This document shows, piece after piece, positions 17,308-26,330 of a DNA stretch of 64,000 nucleotides. The notes beneath the pieces are model-generated. The model was given only the letters and a program-made list of their open reading frames with translations. It searched no databases and was not told the origin of the DNA. The stretch's first letter is position 1. Every line of letters starts with the position of its first letter. Source of the stretch: Sunxiuqinia indica (GTDB lineage Bacteria; Bacteroidota; Bacteroidia; Bacteroidales; Prolixibacteraceae); the NCBI RefSeq assembly GCF_009847015.1, contig NZ_WVEM01000005.1, forward strand, positions 1 through 64,000, written 5' to 3'. The position numbers and the translations under genes were made by a program.

Positions 17308-18762
17308 TCAGGATATATTCTCAAGAATATCAACCAAGTGTTTCCAAAATTTATCGACCGTTTTGATATTGATTTTTTCATCGGGAGAATGGGCTCCTTT
17401 TATTGTTGGACCAATAGAAACCATATCTAGTTCCGGATATTTTTCCAAAAACAAGCCGCATTCTAATCCAGCATGAATAGAGCGAACAATTGGTTTCTCA
17501 TTAAATAATTTGACATAGGAATCGACAGCCACTTTCACGATTGGACTGGCAGGATTGGGAGCCCATCCAGGATAGCCATCTGACGTTTTCACCTCAGCGC
17601 CAGCCAGTTCAAAAGCAGAACGGACCATTTCCGATGCGTAATACTTCCGACTTTCGATTTCACTACGTTGGCTTGTCGTGATCAACAACCGGGTATCATC
17701 CAAAGTCTTTACCGATGCCAAATTGGTAGATGTTTCAACCATGTCGTTCATTCGAGTACTCATTTCCAACACCCCGTGCGGACAGGCATATAGCAAATTG
17801 AGTAACTTTTGCTGACTGCCTTGTGTTAGTACTTTTGCAGGCAAAACCGTTGAACTTTGATCAACCACCAGATTAGGCTCTGTGCGTTCGCACTCAAATT
17901 CAACATCGGCCGAAAACATATTGATTTCAGCCACCAACTGTTCTTTTTGTACATTCGGCACAATAACGGTTGCCGTGGCCTCACGCGCAATTGCATTACG
18001 CAAATTTCCGCCATCGAAGTCAGCAATTCGAACACCAAATTGACGAACAGCCTGCCACAAAAACCGCGTTAAAATCTTAATGGCATTTCCTCTTCCTTTA
18101 TGAATATCATCGCCTGAATGTCCTCCCATCAATCCCTTCACCATAATTTTCATGGCAAATGATTTACCCGGAGTTTTTTCCCTTTCAACAGTAAAAGTCC
18201 CCAGGGTATCAATTCCTCCGGCACAACCGATAAATAATTCACCATCGTCTTCCGAATCCAGATTAAGCAGAATTTTCCCGGTCAAAAACCCGGGCTGCAA
18301 GGCAAATGCTCCGCTTAGCCCTGTTTCTTCATCAACCGTAATCAAACATTCTATTGGACCATGCGAAATATCCTTTGATGTTAAAATCGCAAGCTGAGCG
18401 GCAATACCAATTCCATCATCGGCTCCCAGCGTTGTTCCATCAGCTTTCACCCATTCGCCATCAACAACAGGCACAATCGCATCGGTTTCAAAATTGAAAA
18501 CTTTATCACTATTCTTCTCACAAACCATGTCCATATGCGATTGAAGAATAACCGTTGGAACATGCTCTTTCCCCTGAGATGCCAATTTACTAATCAATAC
18601 ATTTCCGATAGAATCAGTCTTTGCAGCTAATCCATTTGCAGCTGCAAACTCGAGCAAAAACTTCCGAATTTTTTCTTCTTTTTTTGACGGACGCGGAACT
18701 TGACAAATTTCCTCAAAATAATCCCAAAGTGGTTGCGGCCTCAGGCCTTCCAGTTTCTTCAT
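17308..18762 (-). CDS. pepD: Aminoacyl-histidine dipeptidase (peptidase D)
   Basis: Cytoplasmic M20-family metallopeptidase that splits Xaa-His and other dipeptides, 484 residues, full length. Di-zinc site residues: His in VILQSHMDMVCE, Asp in GTTLGADDGIGIAAQLA, Glu pair in TVDEETGLSGA, Asp in LNLDSEDDGELFIGCAGG, and the C-terminal His in KGAHSPDEKI. GLMGGHSGDDIHKGRGNAIKIL belongs to the lid/dimerisation domain. It is convergent with the SpoIIAA-like gene and divergent from sdaA. Confidence 0.93.
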   Translation of the reverse strand: MKKLEGLRPQPLWDYFEEICQVPRPSKKEEKIRKFLLEFAAANGLAAKTDSIGNVLISKLASQGKEHVPTVILQSHMDMVCEKNSDKVFNFETDAIVPVVDGEWVKADGTTLGADDGIGIAAQLAILTSKDISHGPIECLITVDEETGLSGAFALQPGFLTGKILLNLDSEDDGELFIGCAGGIDTLGTFTVEREKTPGKSFAMKIMVKGLMGGHSGDDIHKGRGNAIKILTRFLWQAVRQFGVRIADFDGGNLRNAIAREATATVIVPNVQKEQLVAEINMFSADVEFECERTEPNLVVDQSSTVLPAKVLTQGSQQKLLNLLYACPHGVLEMSTRMNDMVETSTNLASVKTLDDTRLLITTSQRSEIESRKYYASEMVRSAFELAGAEVKTSDGYPGWAPNPASPIVKVAVDSYVKLFNEKPIVRSIHAGLECGLFLEKYPELDMVSIGPTIKGAHSPDEKINIKTVDKFWKHLVDILENIS

Positions 18763-18956
18763 AGCTCAATTCTATTTTGATGTTGAAAAAGCGATTTTCA
18801 ATTTAAAAACAATGACCAAAGTTAATAGATATTTGCCAGACCTATTTTTTAATCAATGAATAACTTGTAAAACAATTGTAATTTCGTCGAAACACTGACA
18901 TTTGCATAGTTCTATATTTTGAAAAAGGTTATTCTTTTGACTCAAACGAAAATCGC

Positions 18957-20162
18957 ATGCATTCAATTCAGGATATTTACAGAATAGGCTATGGTCCGTC
19001 GAGTAGTCACACGATGGGCCCCCGCAAAGCCGCAGAAAAATTTCTATCGACCAATAAAACAGCAAAGCATTTTAAATGTACACTTTACGGAAGCTTGGCT
19101 GCCACCGGAAAGGGGCACCTTACCGATTTTGTTGTTGATGAAGTCTTTAAACAATACCCGCTCGAAATTATCTGGAAACCGGATGTTTTTCTCCCCGTCC
19201 ATCCGAATGCACTAAGCCTCGAAGCTTATTCAGAAGACGGCAAAAAGCTCAACGAAAAAACCTACTACAGTGTTGGAGGTGGGGCAATTGTTGAAGAAGG
19301 AGAGAATGTGGACACAAAACGTATTTATCCTCATGATAAGCTGGATGATATTTTGACTTGGTGCCTTCGGAATGGAAAACAGCTGTGGGAGTATGTTGAG
19401 ATTCACGAGGGCAAAAAAATATGGGATCATTTGGCTGTAGTTTGGAAAACGATGGACGACTCGATAAAACGGGGAATGAAAACCGAAGGCACATTACCCG
19501 GAGGTCTGATGCTACCACGCAAATCATCTTCATTTAAGTTGAAGGCTGCGAATTTCACCGGGCCGTTTAAAAAGAGATCGCAGCTATTTTCGTTTGCACT
19601 GGCCGTTTCCGAAGAGAATGCCGGAGGCGGACTAATTGTAACTGCACCAACTTGTGGAGCGTGCGGGGTTGTTCCTGCTATTTTAAAGTATTACCGAAAA
19701 GTGTACCGAACCGATTTAAAACAACTCTATCATGCACTTGCGACAGCCGGACTGATTGGAAACCTGGTGAAACACAATGCCTCCATTTCGGGGGCTGAAG
19801 TTGGCTGTCAGGGAGAAGTTGGAACGGCATGCGCGATGGCTTCGGCTGCCGCTACCCAACTGATGGGAGGTAATTTAAAACAAATTGAATACGCAGCAGA
19901 AATGGGATTGGAGCACCACCTCGGACTAACCTGCGATCCGGTTGCCGGTCTGGTTCAAATTCCTTGTATCGAGCGAAATGCTTTGGCTGCCGAGCGCGCT
20001 CTGGCCCATAATACCTATGCTTTAATGAGCGATGGCGATCATCGGATAAGTTTTGATGAAGTCGTGGAAACCATGTTTCAAACAGGCAAAGACCTTTCCT
20101 CTAATTACAAAGAAACCAGTAAAGGAGGTCTGGCGCGCTACCGGGCTTTACCAAAATACTAG
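18957..20162 (+). CDS. sdaA: L-serine ammonia-lyase, iron-sulfur type
   Basis: Converts L-serine to pyruvate and ammonia; single-chain form, 401 residues, with the beta domain (GPSSSHTMGPRKAA near residue 13) fused to the catalytic alpha domain. The [4Fe-4S] ligands are readable as Cys284 (EVGCQGEVG), Cys326 (LTCDPVAG) and Cys337 (IPCIERNA), the spacing expected for the family; the PTCGACG motif (Cys233, Cys236) is also present. Start ATG 18957 (MHSIQDIYRIGYGPSSSHT). Its stop overlaps by 4 bp that of the convergent lipoprotein gene. Confidence 0.94.
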   Translation: MHSIQDIYRIGYGPSSSHTMGPRKAAEKFLSTNKTAKHFKCTLYGSLAATGKGHLTDFVVDEVFKQYPLEIIWKPDVFLPVHPNALSLEAYSEDGKKLNEKTYYSVGGGAIVEEGENVDTKRIYPHDKLDDILTWCLRNGKQLWEYVEIHEGKKIWDHLAVVWKTMDDSIKRGMKTEGTLPGGLMLPRKSSSFKLKAANFTGPFKKRSQLFSFALAVSEENAGGGLIVTAPTCGACGVVPAILKYYRKVYRTDLKQLYHALATAGLIGNLVKHNASISGAEVGCQGEVGTACAMASAAATQLMGGNLKQIEYAAEMGLEHHLGLTCDPVAGLVQIPCIERNALAAERALAHNTYALMSDGDHRISFDEVVETMFQTGKDLSSNYKETSKGGLARYRALPKY

Positions 20163-21310
20163 TTGTATTTTTTGAAATAATTGGTCAGCCGACTTGTTAG
20201 CTGCTCGAAAATGGGCTGCGTAAACTCGACGAACAAATCTTGCGGAGCAGGAGGTGGAACAGCACGGTTATTTAAAATGTAAATCTGCTGATCGGTCAAA
20301 ACACCTTCGTCGCCAACAAAAATGCCATATTGGTTTCGCCAAACAAACTCTCCGGGCACCTGTTCATCCAAAATAGTTCGCTGGGTCTGAAACTCTTCTA
20401 TCCGAACATTTAAAACTCCCTGGGAAGATACTTCGTCTGTAATTATTTTTATTTTCCCATTCAGGCGTTCCTGCCGCTTCTCAATCCGGGTTGAATCACG
20501 ACTAACTTTCACTTCCACATTGCGCTCAACAACACGGCTTAGTTTTTCAACATTTTCAAAATGAAGTGGTTTCCCGATAAAAAAATCGTAGAACTCCATT
20601 CGCACTACCATGTCAGGATATTTCAAGCCACTATCTTCAGCTTCATCCGGTGTGTAAAATGAAACAAAACCTGAGTTTGGAAAACGTTGTTTCATACGAT
20701 TGATTAGCTGCTCGTAAAAAAACTCGGATGATAACTGATATCGCCTTGAAGGCAGAGGAATCGTTTCTAAAATCACATTCAATGTTGCCAACTCTTTAGC
20801 CTCATCAATCTTGCTCACAACATTTTTATACGATGGTATCAAATCATCGACCTGCCTAAATTGGAAATAGGCTTCTCGTGCATCTTCTCGTGAGCCGCGC
20901 TCCAGTAGCTGTAGACCTGACTGGTAGTGTTCTTCCGCTGCTCGCTTCTTAACATCTTCTAATTCTGACGTGTAAATCTTCAACGAACTAACCAGCTTTC
21001 GTGCTGCCGGTATTCTGCGAATTTCTTCACTTAAATGATTAACTCGATACATCACATCCAGGGTATTGCTCCACTTCAACGGATCATTCCCACTCAAAGC
21101 CATATCAATTTCTTCCTGGTAATACTGAATCGCCAATGGATAACCTTCCTTGATCACCCGTTTCGCCTTTTTGTTATCCGAATCGTTGCTCAGCCGGCTA
21201 GCTGCCTTTTCAATTGCCGAAATATAATCTCCTTTTTCCAACGCCCTTTGTCCCGACGAACATGCCATCGCAAACGAAGTAAGTACAATTAAATAAATCC
21301 ATTTTTTCAT
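20159..21310 (-). CDS. TPR-like lipoprotein of unknown function
   Basis: 383-residue lipoprotein: MKKWIYLIVLTSFAMACSSG places the lipidated cysteine at residue 17, followed by GQRALEKGDYISAIEKAASRL, a TPR-type helix pair. A second helical repeat region (EEHYQSGLQLLERGSREDAREAYFQFRQVDDL, ~130-165) precedes a beta-rich C-terminal half with no recognised fold. It probably faces the periplasm. Conserved hypothetical in Bacteroidota as far as I can recall; function unknown. Confidence 0.75.
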   Translation of the reverse strand: MKKWIYLIVLTSFAMACSSGQRALEKGDYISAIEKAASRLSNDSDNKKAKRVIKEGYPLAIQYYQEEIDMALSGNDPLKWSNTLDVMYRVNHLSEEIRRIPAARKLVSSLKIYTSELEDVKKRAAEEHYQSGLQLLERGSREDAREAYFQFRQVDDLIPSYKNVVSKIDEAKELATLNVILETIPLPSRRYQLSSEFFYEQLINRMKQRFPNSGFVSFYTPDEAEDSGLKYPDMVVRMEFYDFFIGKPLHFENVEKLSRVVERNVEVKVSRDSTRIEKRQERLNGKIKIITDEVSSQGVLNVRIEEFQTQRTILDEQVPGEFVWRNQYGIFVGDEGVLTDQQIYILNNRAVPPPAPQDLFVEFTQPIFEQLTSRLTNYFKKYN

Positions 21311-21469
21311 CTGATCAAATTGTTTGTTTTTAATGTATCACATGAAACTCCCAAGATTAATTTTATCATGCTCGTATGCGTTTAATGGTTAAATTAATCA
21401 TGCTCACTTCATATCTGTTGAAATATTATTGAGTCAATAGAGCTTTTGTTTAACTGATTTCAGTTGATC

Positions 21470-22273
21470 TTACAAGTTATATGCCAACCTAACTCCCTGC
21501 AATCTGCCGGTCGAAAATGGAATCACGGCAAGTTTCTTAACTTTATTTTTTCGCCCACTAACCAAGTTGCCAACAGTTATTCCAATAGCCGCACCTGCCA
21601 CCACATCGCTAAGCCAATGCTTATTGTCATAAATGCGCGATAAACCGGTTGCAGTTGCAATAGAATACGAAATAATTGGAACAATCAGATGATCACGATA
21701 CTGATTAGCAATAACCGATGCCACTGCAAAAACAGCTGTTGTATGACCCGATGGTAAACTGGTTCCATTAATTGGCCCTTCAAACCTAAGTGCTGAAATA
21801 TCAGGTTCTGCATCGGGTCGGGCTCGACCAATTAACGTTTTGGGAACCCGTACAATTAAGCTGGCCAAAATAAAACTCTCGGTTGCCAACAAAGCTGTCG
21901 ATTGGCTTTTCTGATCCTTGGTCAATAAGCCATACCCCATAAAACCACCGATTAAGGCCAATGAATATTTTGCGCCCCAGGGTTCCAGAAAATTAGAAGT
22001 GAAGTGCTCACCCGAACTCCCCCACCCCTCGCTCCAGTTTTGAAAAACATCCCGCACGGGTTCATCAACCAAAAACAAACTGGCCGTTGAAGCGGTAACG
22101 ACACCAAATGTTGTCCAGTCGCGGCTATCCCAGTGAGCCGGAGCCGTAAACGCTGTTTTGGTATCTTGCCAGCACTTGCCGGCAAAGGAGCGATTAATAC
22201 GCAATGTGTCAATTTGAGCCGATAAGATAAACGGCAAAAACATGAACAATAGAATTGATTGAGTTTTCTTCAC
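21470..22273 (-). CDS. PAP2-family phosphatase
   Basis: Membrane-associated acid phosphatase of the PAP2 superfamily, 267 residues with signal peptide (MKKTQSILLFMFLPFILSAQ). All three catalytic motifs are intact: KTLIGRARPDAEPD (K-x6-RP), LPSGHTTAVFA (PSGH), and SRIYDNKHWLSDVVAGAAIG (SR-x5-H-x3-D). Likely substrates are phosphatidate, undecaprenyl pyrophosphate or other lipid phosphates at the periplasmic side; which one is not decidable. Three or four further hydrophobic helices surround the motifs. It stands alone between the lipoprotein and the OhrR-like regulator genes. Confidence 0.9.
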   Translation of the reverse strand: MKKTQSILLFMFLPFILSAQIDTLRINRSFAGKCWQDTKTAFTAPAHWDSRDWTTFGVVTASTASLFLVDEPVRDVFQNWSEGWGSSGEHFTSNFLEPWGAKYSLALIGGFMGYGLLTKDQKSQSTALLATESFILASLIVRVPKTLIGRARPDAEPDISALRFEGPINGTSLPSGHTTAVFAVASVIANQYRDHLIVPIISYSIATATGLSRIYDNKHWLSDVVAGAAIGITVGNLVSGRKNKVKKLAVIPFSTGRLQGVRLAYNL

Positions 22274-22418
22274 AGGAAAATTATAATTGAGCTACAAGTA
22301 TCTTAACTTTTGGCGACCTAAACAAGTCTACCATTACGAACTTAGCTAATTTCTTTTGCGCGATTTATTAAAGCAAAGTTAAATTATTCCTTATTTCATT
22401 TAATTTTCCACTATTAGA

Positions 22419-22428
22419 TTGTGCACAA
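22419..22428. promoter_or_regulatory. Palindrome upstream of the MarR/OhrR-like gene
   Basis: Perfect 10-bp palindrome TTGTGCACAA, followed by a TA-repeat, 18 bp upstream of the -7 box. It is a candidate autoregulatory operator for the MarR-family gene. Confidence 0.35.
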
Positions 22429-22445
22429 TATATATATATTCATAT

Positions 22446-22453
22446 TATATTTG
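22446..22453 (+). promoter_or_regulatory. -7 box of the OhrR-like gene
   Basis: TATATTTG matches TAnnTTTG, 20 nt before the ATG at 22473. No TTTG at the standard -33 position. Confidence 0.4.
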
Positions 22454-22472
22454 TCGTCTAAAGTAATCGGCC

Positions 22473-22904
22473 ATGGATGAAATTTTAAATTTAAAAAGTC
22501 AGGTTTGTTTTCCTATTTATACCTTGTCTCGGGAGATTATTCACCAATACCGCCCGTTTCTTGATGAGTTGGAGATCACTTATTCACAATATCTGGTACT
22601 CATGGTGCTGTGGGAACAAGAACCTCAAACGGTGAACCAGATCGGCAAAAAGCTCTATCTCGACAGTGGCACACTCACGCCATTATTAAAAAGGTTGGAA
22701 TTAAAAAAATTTATTACCAGAACACGTAAGCCCAGCGACGAGCGCGTGGTAGAAATCGGACTTACAGAAAATGGTCATGAGTTAAAATCAAAAGCAGTGC
22801 TTATTCCTCAAAAAGTGGCTGAAGCCATGAGCGTTAGCAGTGAAGAATTATTAGAGTTGAAGGAAATTGTAATGAAGATTTTAAATAAAACCAAGTGCTC
22901 GTAA
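22473..22904 (+). CDS. MarR-family regulator, OhrR-like
   Basis: 143-residue winged-helix repressor. The N-terminal LKSQVCFPIYTLSREII has Cys12 in the position of the peroxide-sensing cysteine of OhrR (its family motif is LCFALY). Tyr residues follow in ITYSQYLVLMVLWE. The wing is recognisable in LDSGTLTPLLKRLELKKFITRTRKPSDERVVEIGLTENG. It probably derepresses target genes on organic peroxide or HOCl stress. No ohr peroxiredoxin gene is next to it; the nitroreductase gene 185 bp downstream on the same strand is a possible target. Confidence 0.85.
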   Translation: MDEILNLKSQVCFPIYTLSREIIHQYRPFLDELEITYSQYLVLMVLWEQEPQTVNQIGKKLYLDSGTLTPLLKRLELKKFITRTRKPSDERVVEIGLTENGHELKSKAVLIPQKVAEAMSVSSEELLELKEIVMKILNKTKCS

Positions 22905-23089
22905 TACAACTTTTGACCAGTATGCTAACTACAGCTGCCGGAGTACTATCACTTCTTTTTTTAGGATGTGTTAGCATTGCCTGAATATATGGTGGATTAA
23001 CGTGTTAAATGAAAACTTTTGCTTGTGTAGGCAACACCTACTATTGTATGCATAATTTTAGTTTTAGTATCATAAAAAAAGAGAAGAAA

Positions 23090-23722
23090 ATGTCATTATT
23101 AGAGAATTTACAGTGGCGCTACGCCACCAAAAAGTACGACCCTACAAAAAAAGTTGCCCAGGAAGATGTCGATAAAATTGTTGAAGCTGCTCGTTTAGCT
23201 CCAACTTCATCAGGCCTGCAACAGTTCAGGGTTATTGTAATTACAGATCAGGAATTAAAGGAAAAAATCGTTCCGATTGCTTGGGGGCAGGAAATTGTAG
23301 CCGAATGTTCGCATTTGTTGGTTTTTGCTGCCTGGGATCGGTATACTGAAGAACGAATAGACAAGGTATACAATTACACAACTGATGAAAGAGGCTTGCC
23401 TCGCGGACGGTTTGGCTCATATACAGACAAGCTAAAAGCATCTTATTTGCCCCAAACTGCTGAGGAAAACTTTGTACACACGGCACGTCAGGCATACATT
23501 GGATTCGGTTTATCAATGGCGCAAGCAGCTGAGCTAAAAGTAGACTGTACCCCAATGGAAGGCTTCTCTCCCGAAGAGCTGGACAAACTACTTGGATTAG
23601 ATAAAAAAGGGCTGAAAAGTGTGACTTTATTGCCATTGGGGTATCGAGATAACGAATCCGACTGGCTGGCAAGCATGAAAAAAGTCCGGAATCCAAAAGA
23701 AGAATTTGTATTAGAGGTTTAA
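23090..23722 (+). CDS. NAD(P)H-dependent oxidoreductase, nitroreductase family (NfsB-like)
   Basis: FMN enzyme of 210 residues from ATG 23090, preceded by an AGAGAAG stretch; the upstream in-frame ATG at 23009 adds 27 residues without family character. MSLLENLQWRYATKKYDPTKK contains the FMN-binding R-x-A-T-K-x-Y-D. APTSSGLQQFRVIV and the C-terminal LLPLGYRDNESDWLASMKKVRNP are typical of NfsB/YfkO-type enzymes acting on nitroaromatics and quinones. It may be controlled by the upstream OhrR-like regulator. Terminator at 23741-23782. Confidence 0.88.
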   Translation: MSLLENLQWRYATKKYDPTKKVAQEDVDKIVEAARLAPTSSGLQQFRVIVITDQELKEKIVPIAWGQEIVAECSHLLVFAAWDRYTEERIDKVYNYTTDERGLPRGRFGSYTDKLKASYLPQTAEENFVHTARQAYIGFGLSMAQAAELKVDCTPMEGFSPEELDKLLGLDKKGLKSVTLLPLGYRDNESDWLASMKKVRNPKEEFVLEV

Positions 23723-23740
23723 TCTTTGCTCTATGAAAAT

Positions 23741-23782
23741 AAAAAGAGACTGTTCCTATATTTCATGGGACAGTCTCTTTTT
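23741..23782. terminator. Strong terminator after the nitroreductase gene
   Basis: Stem of about 16 bp: AAAAAGAGACTGTTCC (23741-23756) with the complementary GGGACAGTCTCTTTTT (23767-23782), one G-U pair. T-rich on both strands, so it can act bidirectionally. Confidence 0.8.
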
Positions 23783-23845
23783 CAATTTAGCAGGAATGTA
23801 CAAAACTATTTTGATTAAAAATCGATTATTGGTTTTATTGTTATC

Positions 23846-23853
23846 TAAATTTG
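23846..23853 (+). promoter_or_regulatory. -7 box of the pentapeptide gene
   Basis: TAAATTTG (TAnnTTTG consensus), 20 nt before the ATG at 23873. -33 not recognised. Confidence 0.4.
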
Positions 23854-23872
23854 CAGAAAAAGGAAGACAAGC

Positions 23873-24451
23873 ATGATTGATATTTCGAACGACGAAAAAA
23901 CATATAAACAAGTAGATTTTTCGCAAGAGACCGTTGCTGGTAAAGAATTTCAAAGCTGCCGGTTCGTTGAGTGTTCATTTGCGAATTGTGACCTTTCAGA
24001 TTGTGAGTTCATTGAATGCAAGTTTGAAAACTGCAATCTGGCAATGGTACAAATCGCGAATACCGGCATGAAAGATGTGCAGTTCAAACAATGCAAATTG
24101 GTTGGTTTTGATTTTAGTCTTTGCCAGAACTTTTTGTTTGAAGTTGCATTTGACGATTGCCAACTTGACTACGCTTTGTTTACTCAAAAGAAAATGAAAA
24201 AAGTGCAATTTCGCGGCGGCTCTTTAATTCAAGTTGATTTTTCAGAATGTGATTTAACCGAAGCCGTTTTTGATAATTGTACACTTACCGGAGCGACCTT
24301 TTTTCGCACCAGACTTGAAAAAGCTGATTTTCGAACTGCCATTGATTTTTCATTTGATCCGGACCAAAATAGGATGAAAAAAGCTCGTTTCAGTGAAATT
24401 GGATTAGCCGGCTTACTTCAAAAGTACGATCTTCGAATAGAGCGGAATTAA
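23873..24451 (+). CDS. Pentapeptide-repeat protein
   Basis: 192 residues made of A(D/N)LxX-type pentapeptides that should form a right-handed four-sided beta-helix: FQSCRFVECSFANCDLSDCEFIECKFENCNL, then DFSECDLTEAVFDNCTLTGATFFRTRLEKADF. It is unusually rich in cysteine at the inward position. No signal peptide, so cytoplasmic. Similar proteins (MfpA, Qnr) shield DNA gyrase from quinolones, but most members have no known role. I would not assign resistance from sequence. Confidence 0.85.
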   Translation: MIDISNDEKTYKQVDFSQETVAGKEFQSCRFVECSFANCDLSDCEFIECKFENCNLAMVQIANTGMKDVQFKQCKLVGFDFSLCQNFLFEVAFDDCQLDYALFTQKKMKKVQFRGGSLIQVDFSECDLTEAVFDNCTLTGATFFRTRLEKADFRTAIDFSFDPDQNRMKKARFSEIGLAGLLQKYDLRIERN

Positions 24452-24487
24452 GTAATAACAGGTGAAAAAAAGCAATGCTCGGTCGTG

Positions 24488-25294
24488 CTAAGACTCCAGC
24501 TTTTTAGCTTCGTCCCAATATTTATCCATTTCAGCCAAGGGCATTTTTTTAAGATCCTTTCCCTTTTTCAGGGTCTGACTTTCGAGATAGTTAAACCGCT
24601 TAATAAACTTCAGGTTTGTGCGTTCCAGAGCAGCCTCCGGATCGACACCATAAAGCCGGGCAGCATTTACCAATGAAAAAAACAGATCGCCAAACTCTGC
24701 TTCTATTTTATCCTTATCATTTGCCGCAATTTCATCCTGCAGCTCGTTCACTTCCTCTTTTACCTTATCCCACACCTGCTCCGGACGATCCCAATCAAAC
24801 CCCACACCACTCACCTTTTCCTGCACGCGATCAGCTTTTACCAAAGCAGGTAACGACGATGGCACTCCTTCCAAAACCGTTTTCTTTTTCCTGCCTTTCT
24901 CCTTCAATTTCAAGCTTTCCCAATTTTGCTCAACCTCGCGGGCATTATCAACATCAACATTTCCATAAATATGCGGGTGGCGATAAATCAATTTTTCATT
25001 CAATTCAGAAATGATGTCTTGAATATCGAAAGCATTTTTCTCTGAACCGATCTTCGCATAAAATACAATGTGCAGCAGCAAATCGCCCAATTCCTTTTTG
25101 ATCTCCTGCGAGTCGGCCTGCAAAATGGCATCACCCAATTCGTAGGTTTCTTCGATCGTTAACTTGCGTAACGACTCAAAAGTTTGCTCACGATCCCACG
25201 GACACTTCTCGCGAAGTTCATCCATAATTTCTAACAACTTGCCAAAAGCTTCCAGTTTTTCATTCATCTGCATGGGGTAAATTTTTGAATCCAT
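24488..25294 (-). CDS. mazG: Nucleoside triphosphate pyrophosphohydrolase
   Basis: House-cleaning NTP pyrophosphatase with two MazG domains: the first has CPWDREQTFESLRKLTIEETYELGDAI and EIKKELGDLLLHIVFYAKI (EExxE...ExxD metal motif). The second has WDKVKEEVNELQDEIAANDKDKIEAEFGDLFFSLVNAARL. It hydrolyses (d)NTPs to NMP and pyrophosphate. ATG 25294 (MDSKIYPMQMNEK) is used; ATG 25273 (MQMNEK) is equally possible, while the TTG further upstream is not. It is convergent with the pentapeptide gene. Confidence 0.92.
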   Translation of the reverse strand: MDSKIYPMQMNEKLEAFGKLLEIMDELREKCPWDREQTFESLRKLTIEETYELGDAILQADSQEIKKELGDLLLHIVFYAKIGSEKNAFDIQDIISELNEKLIYRHPHIYGNVDVDNAREVEQNWESLKLKEKGRKKKTVLEGVPSSLPALVKADRVQEKVSGVGFDWDRPEQVWDKVKEEVNELQDEIAANDKDKIEAEFGDLFFSLVNAARLYGVDPEAALERTNLKFIKRFNYLESQTLKKGKDLKKMPLAEMDKYWDEAKKLES

Positions 25295-25567
25295 CAAAAT
25301 TACAATCTTTATTGAAAGCAACCAGAAGAATGTTCTAAAATGAAATTCTTCAATTTGCTGCTTTAAACCTACTGTATAAAACTATTCAAATTGAAAGAAA
25401 ATCAAGTTCTCATCCTTAATCCCTAAAGGGAAGCATTGATGTTTCCGGACTCTCGCTTCCGTATCGGGGTAAAAAAGACTGAATAAAATTCATTCCCCGG
25501 AATCACTCACAAGCGTTTTAGCAATCAACTTTAAAATGCGTATCATTGTCTCCGAAAAATAAATTTC

Positions 25568-26203
25568 ATGGAACTTGCAGTCAACTACATCAGTTTTATT
25601 GGTTCGTTTGTTTTGGCCATATCTGGAGCACTTACAGCTATGCACAAGCGTTTCGACCCTTTTGGAGTGCTAATTATTGCTTTTGCTACAGCGATTGGTG
25701 GAGGAACAATTCGTGATATTTTACTAACCGGGAAATCCGTTTTCTGGATGACTCAAACATCTTATATCTATTTTATTTTGGCCGGGACTATTTTTGCCAT
25801 CGTGTTTAAATCACGTCTTTATAACATTAGCCGTCCACTACTATTTTTCGATGCCATTGGGTTAGGGCTCTATACAATTACCGGCGTACAAATCGGACTT
25901 GAATATGATTTGGAGTCCGTAAATTGTATTATTCTTGGAACAATTACCGGAGTATTTGGAGGTATTTTGCGTGACATCCTGGTTAATGAAGTGCCTGTTA
26001 TTTTCAAAAAAGAAGTTTATGCAACTGTCTGCATTTTAGGTGCAAGCCTCTATCTCGTTCTATTTCGATTAAATGTTGCGAATCCAATTCTTCAAATCAT
26101 ACCGGTACTATTCATCATTGCTCTAAGGTTAATTGTCATTCATTTCAATATTTCACTTCCGTCATTGTATGCCAATGATGGCGGAGAACATGCTGAAAAC
26201 TAA
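25568..26203 (+). CDS. Trimeric intracellular cation (TRIC) channel family protein
   Basis: Inner-membrane protein of 211 residues with seven predicted helices in two homologous halves. Each half carries the family signature: AIGGGTIRDILL (~residue 43) and VFGGILRDILV (~residue 133). It corresponds to the YadS/UPF0126 group, now known as bacterial TRIC channels passing K+ and other monovalent cations. Single gene, no functional partner beside it. Confidence 0.9.
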   Translation: MELAVNYISFIGSFVLAISGALTAMHKRFDPFGVLIIAFATAIGGGTIRDILLTGKSVFWMTQTSYIYFILAGTIFAIVFKSRLYNISRPLLFFDAIGLGLYTITGVQIGLEYDLESVNCIILGTITGVFGGILRDILVNEVPVIFKKEVYATVCILGASLYLVLFRLNVANPILQIIPVLFIIALRLIVIHFNISLPSLYANDGGEHAEN

Positions 26204-26260
26204 CCAGCCGTGCTTTGTAGCCCGCCGATTGCATGCTTCAAAGCAAAATAATTTCATCAA

Positions 26261-26309
26261 AAAAAGGAGCCATTCCAAAATCGAATTGAAGATTTAGAAT
26301 AGCTCTCCT
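26261..26309 (-). terminator. Terminator of malQ
   Basis: Minus-strand hairpin formed by GGAG..CTATTC (26309-26298) and GAATGGCTCC (26275-26266) with a 2-nt bulge, followed by a T-run from the A-run at 26261-26265 and beyond. Confidence 0.6.
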
Positions 26310-26330
26310 GTATTTTTAAATACGGTCGAT

